This document shows, in pieces, positions 1 to 6,651 of a DNA stretch of 8,007 nucleotides (its first letter is position 1; every line of letters starts with the position of its first letter). Position numbers and translations under genes: made by a program. This stretch comes from Chloroflexota bacterium (GTDB lineage Bacteria; Chloroflexota; Anaerolineae; B4-G1). The stretch is taken from the NCBI GenBank assembly GCA_011046405.1, contig DSAR01000314.1, positions 1-8,007 of the forward strand. Reading direction: 5' to 3'. Under the pieces are notes generated by a model that saw only the letters and a list, made by a program, of their open reading frames with translations, was not told where the DNA came from and did no database searches.

Positions 1-1453
<1,453 letters not shown>

Positions 1454-1473
1454 TGAGGCCTCGTTTGTTTGAT

Positions 1474-1582
1474 TGGCTTGGGGTCAAGCAGCACACTCCG
1501 TCCCGCTTGATCACGCAAGCGGGACGGAGGATTGCGGCGTTTGCACGGAGAGATGAAGGTTGAAGTGTTGAGGGCTTCAACC
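1474..1582 (-). promoter_or_regulatory. Hairpin-rich leader upstream of tex
   Basis: Three inverted repeats lie between the small membrane-protein gene and tex. The strongest is a perfect 14-bp stem (1496-1509 with 1516-1529, loop 6 nt, arm CTCCGTCCCGCTTG). A second is an 8-bp stem (1558-1565 with 1575-1582, loop 9 nt, arm GGTTGAAG). A third is a 5-bp stem (1476-1480 with 1485-1489, loop GGGT). The arms GCTTG/CAAGC recur in the first and third, so alternative pairings are possible. No T-run follows the 14-bp stem on either strand, so it is not a classic intrinsic terminator. It could end the upstream transcript, stabilise an mRNA end, or regulate tex; the sequence does not decide. No clear promoter was recognised here. 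Confidence 0.55.
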
Positions 1583-1692
1583 GACCGTTTCACTCTGGTT
1601 CTGGTTACAGGGCTAAATGTCCGATAGCCTGGCCCACAAGTGGACGCATCATATCCCGAAGATCGGCGGCGGCGACGGGCGGTTGCGTGAGA

Positions 1693-2172
1693 TTACTCCG
1701 GTCGAACAGCCGCGAAGATGGCGCCGCCAATGGCGCCGAATCCCGCGCCCAGGGCCAAGCTGGAGAGACAACATAAGCCATTGACGAGCGCGACGCCGCC
1801 CACGCCAGAGAGCATCGCAAATGTCTCGGGGTCGATGCCCAGTTCAGCCAATTGGCGCAGGGTTGCCGGGTCGATGGCGGCCATGATATCCCCGGTACCA
1901 GTGATGGCCATTTGGATGGCAACGACAATGGCCCACACGATGCCGCCCACTGCACCGCTTATCAATCCGGCGAGCGCGCCAGAGACGGCGGCGTCGCCGG
2001 TGTTCCGGCGTGGGGGCATAAAGTATCCCGCGAGCGCGCTGATGCCCAAATATGCCAGAAAGATAGCCCCGCAACAGACACAGCCTACGACCGGTATCTG
2101 GCTCAATAAGGTCAAGATAAAGATCACGCCGGCGCCGATAAGGCCTGCTTTGAACCACGCTTTGTTCGTCAT
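1693..2172 (-). CDS. Small four-helix, Gly/Ala-rich membrane protein of unknown function
   Basis: I do not recognise this 159-residue protein. It is strongly hydrophobic, with probable membrane segments at about 9-26, 28-51, 61-90 and 119-156. The third and fourth are rich in small residues (GxxxG/AxxxA-like spacing), typical of tightly packed helices. A hydrophilic loop at about 91-118 (IDPATLRQLAELGIDPETF) lies between helices 3 and 4. Cysteines cluster as CVCC at 31-34 and CC at 134-135, near the start of helix 2 and inside helix 4. The start at 2172 has an excellent Shine-Dalgarno (GGGAGGAG just upstream). It sits 54 nt after the lytic transglycosylase stop with no evident terminator between, so co-transcription is likely. 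Integral-membrane placement is well supported; any transport or channel role would be a guess. Confidence 0.85.
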   Translation of the reverse strand: MTNKAWFKAGLIGAGVIFILTLLSQIPVVGCVCCGAIFLAYLGISALAGYFMPPRRNTGDAAVSGALAGLISGAVGGIVWAIVVAIQMAITGTGDIMAAIDPATLRQLAELGIDPETFAMLSGVGGVALVNGLCCLSSLALGAGFGAIGGAIFAAVRPE

Positions 2173-2226
2173 ATTCTCCTCCCTATTCGTTTTGTAAAAC
2201 CTTGCGGATGATCAAAATGTGACGTA

Positions 2227-3525
2227 TCAGGGGGCTTCGATGAACAACTTGGTCTCCACCGTCGTGCTGATGGAGGTCACCGATGCCGTCCCCATAATCG
2301 GCGTAAATCGGTCGACCTGGTATATCTCGAAAGTGACGGCGCCTGAAGTTGGCTCGCCTTTAACTTCGCCGTTCCACGTGTAGACGTAGTTGCAGTCGCC
2401 GCCGTAAGCGCCAATATAGATCTTCGCGATCCATCCTCTCTCGGTGTGGAGTCTCTTGCCCAGATCCCAGGCCTCGACTTGGAGCGGGCCTCCCGGACAG
2501 GGCAGTGTGGATGTCACAGTAGACGTGGGTGTTGGCGTTGGGAGTGGCGAGGTCATTGCCGGGTCTGCCAGGCTGCCGTCCGCCGCTTCTTCCGTCGTCA
2601 GGTGGGTCGAGGTGAACGTCTGTGTCGGTTCCAGGTTGACGAGCAGATCACTTGCGGGTGCTGGCGTAGCCGTTGGCGCGCCAGGAGAGGATGCGGATAG
2701 CGAGGGATTGATTTCTTCCTCCGGCGGCGCCAAGAATCTGGCGTCGGCCATAGACTTGTCTGTGAAAGGCATTCCATCTTCAGAGGCCAACCATACGTTG
2801 ATCTGATTTTCTACGCCGTACGCATCGGTGAATTTGATGGCGATGGCGTGAGGGGGGAGGCCAACCGGCATCGTGGGGATATTGGCCTGAATCCAGGGAC
2901 GCTCGGTGTAGCGGGCCAAAGGTCGTTGGGGGCCGACGACGGTGATGGTATTTGGCTCCGGGGAATTGCCCATGATGGCGAATATGGCGATCCAACTCCC
3001 ATCCTCTGGGAGGTCGTATCGCGCGGCGATCGCTTTGGCGTAGTGGGAGAGGACGTCAGCGGCGTAGTTGCGCGTGACGCGGAGGTGGATTTTATCCCAG
3101 CCGCCATTGTAGGCGGCCAATGAGTAATACAGGTCACCCCGTCCATCACGGATGGTATGGGCCAAGGTTCTAGCGCCCCAGTTGACGTTGGTCCAGGGTT
3201 GTTTCAGTTCTTCAACGCTGGGACGCCAGGTGAAAGGCATAATGCCCATCAGCCCGACGGCGCCGACCGGCCCGCGTTCCCACGCCCTTCCCAGGGATTC
3301 CTTCCAGATGACAGCGGCGATGAGGTCGGGATCCAACTCGCGTTCCTGGGCCGCTGGCAGGATGATGTGATGCCATCGGCTGACGGCGGTCCACCAATAG
3401 GGGGACAGTCCGATCTCTGGCTGCTCGTCGAATTGGGCCAGCGCTTCACCTGGACAGGTAGAAATCATTATCGCCGCCAGGCAAATGACGGCGATAATGG
3501 TGTGGAGAAATCGCGTGTAATCCAT
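2227..3525 (-). CDS. Secreted lytic transglycosylase (SLT domain) with C-terminal Thr/Pro linker and extra domain
   Basis: Probable peptidoglycan-cleaving enzyme acting outside the membrane. Residues 1-30 form a signal peptide (TRF, hydrophobic core 9-22, ALA before Q31). The SLT fold follows: KES at 75-77 gives the expected catalytic glutamate E76, GAVGLMGIMP at 88-97, and AAYNGG at 137-142, the order expected in Slt/MltC-type domains. The usual GLMQ is GLMG here. Residues from about 145 to 265 have no motif I can name. A low-complexity Ser/Thr/Pro linker (roughly 275-345) leads to a C-terminal beta-rich segment of about 85 residues with two cysteines (CPGG and GDCNY) that could form a disulfide. 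The ATG at 3525 gives a complete signal peptide, but its Shine-Dalgarno is poor: an AGAGGA lies about 20 nt upstream. A near-consensus promoter sits about 80 nt upstream. Enzyme class is secure; exact family is not. Confidence 0.9.
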   Translation of the reverse strand: MDYTRFLHTIIAVICLAAIMISTCPGEALAQFDEQPEIGLSPYWWTAVSRWHHIILPAAQERELDPDLIAAVIWKESLGRAWERGPVGAVGLMGIMPFTWRPSVEELKQPWTNVNWGARTLAHTIRDGRGDLYYSLAAYNGGWDKIHLRVTRNYAADVLSHYAKAIAARYDLPEDGSWIAIFAIMGNSPEPNTITVVGPQRPLARYTERPWIQANIPTMPVGLPPHAIAIKFTDAYGVENQINVWLASEDGMPFTDKSMADARFLAPPEEEINPSLSASSPGAPTATPAPASDLLVNLEPTQTFTSTHLTTEEAADGSLADPAMTSPLPTPTPTSTVTSTLPCPGGPLQVEAWDLGKRLHTERGWIAKIYIGAYGGDCNYVYTWNGEVKGEPTSGAVTFEIYQVDRFTPIMGTASVTSISTTVETKLFIEAP

Positions 3526-3605
3526 CTTTGGTATCTGGGTCGTGTTCCTCTTGGGTTTTGTTGGATGAACTGAATTGAAATCTACTTGTACGTATGCTAA
3601 AAAAA

Positions 3606-3634
3606 ACTATACCGGAAAGTGACTGTTTTGTCAA
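3606..3634 (-). promoter_or_regulatory. Near-consensus sigma70-type promoter for the lytic transglycosylase gene
   Basis: On the minus strand a perfect -35 TTGACA (3629-3634) is followed, after exactly 17 nt, by a -10 TATAGT (3606-3611, five of six matches). Seven T residues follow the -10 and then AGC, putting a likely start at the A at about 3598 and giving a 5' untranslated region of about 73 nt. No terminator-like hairpin was seen between the acyltransferase stop and this promoter. The downstream small membrane-protein gene probably shares it. Confidence 0.85.
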
Positions 3635-3675
3635 GCGCTCGTCTACCCGAGTGGTCAGATGGGGGTTGGGAATGT

Positions 3676-4401
3676 TTATGCGTCTTCAAACGGATGACCG
3701 TTCTCATACGTAAAGGAAATATAGGTCTCGGTCGCGGCTGATAGATCGGCGTAGGCGCCCCGGTAATCGGGCGGGAGCAAGGCGGCGATCTGATACATCA
3801 TCTCATCGGCCATTTGTTGGCGCACTTGCCCCGTGATCTTGCTTCCGCCGGCATCCAGGCGGAACGTTTGGCCTACAGCGATGTGGAAATCGGTGCGCCG
3901 GAGCCGGGAGAGGTTGCGCCAGAAATGTTCTCCGCCGTGGTAGGCTATGGGGAGGATGGGCGCGTCGCTGCGCAACGCCAGAATCACAGCCCCGGCGTGG
4001 GCGCGCTGCAGCTTTCCATCGCCGCTGCGGGTACCCTCTGGGGCGACCGCGACGATCTGGCCTGCCTCAAGCGCTTCTATGGCCAGGCGAAATGCTTGTA
4101 CGTCGGCGGCGCCTCGCTTCAATGGGATGCCACCCCAGAGCTTGAACAGGGGGCGCATGAAAGGATTTTCCCAGTATTCAGCCTTGGCGAACCCGGTCAA
4201 AGACCGTGGTAACAAATGGGTGTAAAGCAAGGGAACCTCCAGAAAGTTGATGTGATTGGCGATGATGATGAGGGGGCCCTGCATTGGAATGCGTGAAAGT
4301 TGGGTGTCGTCTACCCGGCAAACGATGCGCGTCAGTCGTTTGAGGACTGCGTTGACGAATCGGAATAGCAGCGTGCGTTGTGATAGAGATGTCGAAGTCA
4401 T
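3676..4401 (-). CDS. PlsC-like 1-acyl-sn-glycerol-3-phosphate acyltransferase family protein
   Basis: Member of the glycerolipid acyltransferase (LPLAT/PlsC) family, which transfers an acyl chain to lysophosphatidic acid or related acceptors at the inner face of the membrane. With the ATG at 4401, the blocks appear in order: NHINFLE at 49-55, GGIPLKR at 90-96, PEGTRS at 121-126, and API-LPIAYHGG around 148-157. The first block is normally NHx4D; here the acid is Glu55. Residues 10-27 form the amphipathic N-terminal helix usual in the family. The start is uncertain: the frame stays open to a GTG at 4548, with other ATGs at 4509, 4500, 4497 and 4434, none with a good Shine-Dalgarno. The 4401 ATG has AAGGA about 13 nt upstream and gives the usual family length of about 240 residues. 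The acceptor cannot be fixed; a broader phospholipid or glycolipid acyltransferase role is possible. Confidence 0.88.
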   Translation of the reverse strand: MTSTSLSQRTLLFRFVNAVLKRLTRIVCRVDDTQLSRIPMQGPLIIIANHINFLEVPLLYTHLLPRSLTGFAKAEYWENPFMRPLFKLWGGIPLKRGAADVQAFRLAIEALEAGQIVAVAPEGTRSGDGKLQRAHAGAVILALRSDAPILPIAYHGGEHFWRNLSRLRRTDFHIAVGQTFRLDAGGSKITGQVRQQMADEMMYQIAALLPPDYRGAYADLSAATETYISFTYENGHPFEDA

Positions 4402-4588
4402 GGGTTTAAGGGAATCCTTTAGTTTGCTGCCCATTTCATCAAGGCTTGCCGAGTCCGTAACAGCCCGGTCGCTGGCGCTGCTTTGGCGTCTTTGCATCAT
4501 TAGCGTCATAGATAGACACTTTGTTCTCTCTCGTGCCTGCCGGATCACAATCCGGTGCTTTTGGGACAGGAAAACGGTTTTCTCACTA

Positions 4589-4725
4589 ATTCGTGTTGGT
4601 TCTTTGGGCTTTCGCGTGGTCGCTTACAAGCGACCACGCGAACTAGCAGAGAGCCTTCGTGTTATTTGTCCATTCGTGTCATTCGTGATCCAAAGATGTC
4701 GGGTAAAGAATTTCTGATTCGTGTC
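4589..4725. repeat. Cluster of ATTCGTG(T) direct repeats flanking a palindrome
   Basis: Copies of TTCGTG, mostly as ATTCGTGT, occur at 4589-4596, 4656-4662, 4672-4680, 4681-4687 and 4717-4725, two of them in direct tandem. The palindrome arms begin with the related TTCGCGTGG. From memory, intergenic strings made of ATTCGTG units recur in many environmental bacterial genomes, but I could not check that here. The cluster lies wholly outside recognisable genes. Confidence 0.6.
4611..4642. repeat. Perfect 15-bp inverted repeat (hairpin) downstream of the CoA-transferase operon
   Basis: The arms 4611-4625 (TTCGCGTGGTCGCTT) and 4628-4642 are exact reverse complements separated by two bases. In RNA this gives a stem of about 14 bp with a tiny loop. 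It lies about 87 nt after the stop of the CoA-transferase beta subunit and more than 200 nt before the acyltransferase start. No T-run follows it on the minus strand, so it is either a factor-assisted or atypical terminator, an mRNA-stabilising hairpin, or a mobile REP-like palindrome. Confidence 0.75.
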
Positions 4726-4728
4726 TGA

Positions 4729-5499
4729 TTAGATATAGAAGCGGTCAGGATCGATTTCCTCCCTCAAGAGACGCAATTCCTCTTCCGTTGGTGCCTCGTT
4801 CTGGCCGACCGAGTCCGCGACGATCAGGTCGAAACCCGTGCTGGCGATGACCTCTTCGACCGTGACGCCTGGATGGGTCGATAGGAGCCGCATGCGTTTG
4901 CTCTCTTCCTCGAAATCCAACAATCCCAGGGTGCTGACGACGCGAAAGGGGCCGGTATCTGGCGGCAGGCCGGCGGCCTCGCGGGCGCCTGGGCCGGTCA
5001 GATAGCCAGGTGTGGTCAAGAAATCCACCTGGGGCACGAAGCGACGTGTGTCGTGCCGCATGATGATGATGTTTCGCCAGCAGAAGGAGCCGACGTCGTT
5101 GGCACCGCCGGAGCCCGGCAGACGGACTTTGGGCGGGTGGTGCTGTGGCCCGATGATGGTCGAGTTGAGATTGCCGTACGGGTCGATCTGGGCGCCTCCC
5201 AGAAACCCAAAGTCGATGAAGCCCCGCGCAGCCGTCTCCATGATGTCGCAGATGCCAGATGCCGCCACGCCGCGATAGAAGGTTCGGCTTTCGCCCACGG
5301 CCCGGGGAAGCTTTTCCAGCCGGGCGCCGGTGCCACCAAACTCGAAGATGGGGACGAGGTTGGGCGCGTGCATTCTCTGGGCCAGGCTGGCCGCCAGCAT
5401 TGGGATCCCGGTGCCGATGAAGGCGGTGACGCTGTCGGGCATTTGGCGCGCCGCGATACAGATGAGCAGTTCGGTGGGGTTGTATACTTGCTCGTTCAT
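4729..5499 (-). CDS. CoA-transferase family beta subunit (GctB/IpdB-like)
   Basis: Second subunit of a class I CoA-transferase-type enzyme, which moves CoA between carboxylic acids or, in the IpdAB branch, hydrolyses a ring of a CoA thioester. The 256-residue length matches GctB and IpdB. Visible motifs: the FIGTGIPMLAA nucleotide-loop-like segment at 27-37, FEFGG at 52-56, FLGGAQIDPYGNLNST in the middle, PGSGGANDVGS, and the C-terminal HPGVTVEEVIASTGFDL. Glu53 falls at the place where glutaconate CoA-transferase carries its catalytic beta-subunit glutamate (Glu54 from memory), which would favour true transferase activity; an alignment is needed. The ATG at 5499 has a superb Shine-Dalgarno (GGAGGAGGA, six bases away) and overlaps the alpha-subunit stop by four bases (ATGA), so translation is coupled. 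The substrate cannot be read from the sequence. Confidence 0.92.
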   Translation of the reverse strand: MNEQVYNPTELLICIAARQMPDSVTAFIGTGIPMLAASLAQRMHAPNLVPIFEFGGTGARLEKLPRAVGESRTFYRGVAASGICDIMETAARGFIDFGFLGGAQIDPYGNLNSTIIGPQHHPPKVRLPGSGGANDVGSFCWRNIIIMRHDTRRFVPQVDFLTTPGYLTGPGAREAAGLPPDTGPFRVVSTLGLLDFEEESKRMRLLSTHPGVTVEEVIASTGFDLIVADSVGQNEAPTEEELRLLREEIDPDRFYI

Positions 5500-6473
5500 C
5501 GTCTGTCCTCCTCCTCGGCCCGGAGCGTCTCGAGCCGTTCTCGTCCGACCAGGTCCAGGTAGGCCTGATGGTCGGCCAGATTGTGGACGTATTTATCCAG
5601 ATATACCTGGGTGCTTTCCTCTGCCCTCGACGCCGAGACCCATTCTCGCAATTGCTCCTCGTCCCGGGCGTAGCAGTAGACCATCTCGCCGGGATGAGCG
5701 CCATAGGGGGCGTGGACCACGGCGTCCACCAGGTAGTAGGGGATCATAGTTCGATCGGGAGCGCGGCGAATCACTTCGGAATCGACGATTTCCTCGGCGC
5801 TGATGATGAGACGCTTACACGCTCGCGACATCTCGAAGGCGAAACCGGATATGCCTTCGATCTGGGCGTTTCCGTACCTGTCGGCGCGGTGGACGTGGAT
5901 CAACCCCACGTCCAGGATCAACGCCGGGATCAGGCAGACTTTTACGCCGGTGAAGGGACATTCGACGACCTTGGCAGCGCTGTACTTGAGGGTATCGGTG
6001 CCTAGCATGGCGCGCGCTGGGATGAAGGGCACGCCCATCGAGGCGGCCTTGAAGCGCCAGGTGATACCGCCATTGGACCACTCGACGACTTTTTCGACCT
6101 GACCGCTTTCCACGGCGCGCCGGAGAGCGCTGGAGACGCCAAATACCTCCAGGCCGATGTAGGTGATATCGAGGGTTTTCACCAGCCCGGCGCCCAGCCA
6201 GAGATCCAACTCCGTCACACCCTGGCCGGCGACGCGAAGATCTTGCTTGCCCTGGCGCACGACCTCTCGCACCAACGTCATCGGGCAGCGAACCGTGCCA
6301 TAGAGTTCGGTGCCGATGTAACAACCGTCGTAAACGAAGCGAGCGACCGCCTCCTCTTCTGTCATGACCTTGTCGAGCAGCGCCCGAGACTTCTTCTCAC
6401 GGTTCCATTGACGGAACGCGTCTAAATCGGGGGGGTGGATCAACTCACCGATTCCTGATTCGATAATGTGCAC
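5496..6473 (-). CDS. CoA-transferase family alpha subunit (GctA/IpdA-like)
   Basis: First subunit of the same heteromeric enzyme, 325 residues, close to the length of glutaconate CoA-transferase subunit A. It contains the CoA-transferase fold: MTEEEAVARFVYDGCYIGTE early (about 37-56), the strand-loop region LRVAGQGVTELDLWLGAG near the middle, and LIHVHRADRYGNAQIEG, a conserved family signature, further on. The start is a GTG at 6473: AAGGAGG at 6480-6486 is placed ideally six bases upstream, and no nearby ATG has such a site. An N-terminal stretch of about 35 residues precedes the conserved domain. The gene ends in TGA overlapping the next start, giving a two-gene operon. A 178-nt gap separates it from the redoxin gene, with no strong promoter that I could call. 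Glutaconate, other dicarboxylate or steroid-ring substrates are all possible. Confidence 0.92.
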   Translation of the reverse strand: MHIIESGIGELIHPPDLDAFRQWNREKKSRALLDKVMTEEEAVARFVYDGCYIGTELYGTVRCPMTLVREVVRQGKQDLRVAGQGVTELDLWLGAGLVKTLDITYIGLEVFGVSSALRRAVESGQVEKVVEWSNGGITWRFKAASMGVPFIPARAMLGTDTLKYSAAKVVECPFTGVKVCLIPALILDVGLIHVHRADRYGNAQIEGISGFAFEMSRACKRLIISAEEIVDSEVIRRAPDRTMIPYYLVDAVVHAPYGAHPGEMVYCYARDEEQLREWVSASRAEESTQVYLDKYVHNLADHQAYLDLVGRERLETLRAEEEDRR

Positions 6474-6479
6474 GGAATG

Positions 6480-6486
6480 CCTCCTT
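6480..6486 (-). promoter_or_regulatory. Shine-Dalgarno AAGGAGG fixing a GTG start
   Basis: A full AAGGAGG lies six bases before the GTG at 6473-6471. It settles the start of the CoA-transferase alpha subunit as GTG rather than a later ATG. Confidence 0.85.
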
Positions 6487-6608
6487 CTCTTGACTACAGA
6501 TCAATATGGGCTAAGAGTATGCTTCGATGCGCATCAGAAAACAGCGCGTTGTGATGATCACGGGTATCTGCTCAGGTCAGTCCCTTGCTGCGATGGAGAG
6601 TGGGGCCC

Positions 6609-6633
6609 CCGCCCATCCGCTGCAAACGGGCGG
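6609..6633 (-). terminator. Weak candidate hairpin after the redoxin gene
   Basis: CCGCCC/GGGCGG arms (6609-6614 and 6628-6633, 13-nt loop) lie about 20 nt after the redoxin stop, next to a GGGGCCCC palindrome at 6602-6609. There is no T-run, so termination is only a possibility. Confidence 0.25.
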
Positions 6634-6651
6634 TAGGTTGAGCCGTTACGA

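Larger units (their letters stand above)
4402..4728. other. Non-coding interval between the acyltransferase and CoA-transferase genes
   Basis: This 327-nt interval holds the 15-bp palindrome (4611-4642) and the ATTCGTG repeats described separately. It also has two smaller inverted repeats: CCGGAT-N4-ATCCGG at 4540-4555 and GAAAAC-N-GTTTTC at 4570-4582. The part from 4402 to 4548 is an open extension of the acyltransferase frame and would be coding if an upstream start is used; it is Ser-rich and unlike the conserved family core. I found no convincing promoter for the acyltransferase gene here. Confidence 0.6.

Noticed and set aside
1496..1529. 14-bp hairpin as an intrinsic terminator
   Set aside because: No T-run follows on either strand, so it is listed as a leader or mRNA hairpin instead.
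1605..1695. Plausible-looking out-of-frame tail after the small membrane protein (ends MMRPLVGQAIGHLAL)
   Set aside because: It would need a frameshift at the very end of a gene whose own stop already gives a natural end, and the short tail has no ribosome binding site of its own.
4745..5704. Minus-strand frame of 319 codons across the CoA-transferase junction
   Set aside because: It is an Arg/His/Pro-rich out-of-frame shadow of both subunits, whose own frames carry family motifs and good ribosome binding sites.
6550..6560. GTGAT-G-ATCAC inverted repeat upstream of the CoA-transferase operon as a regulator site
   Set aside because: It is only 5-bp arms, does not match the spacing of CRP/FNR sites, and no promoter is evident beside it.
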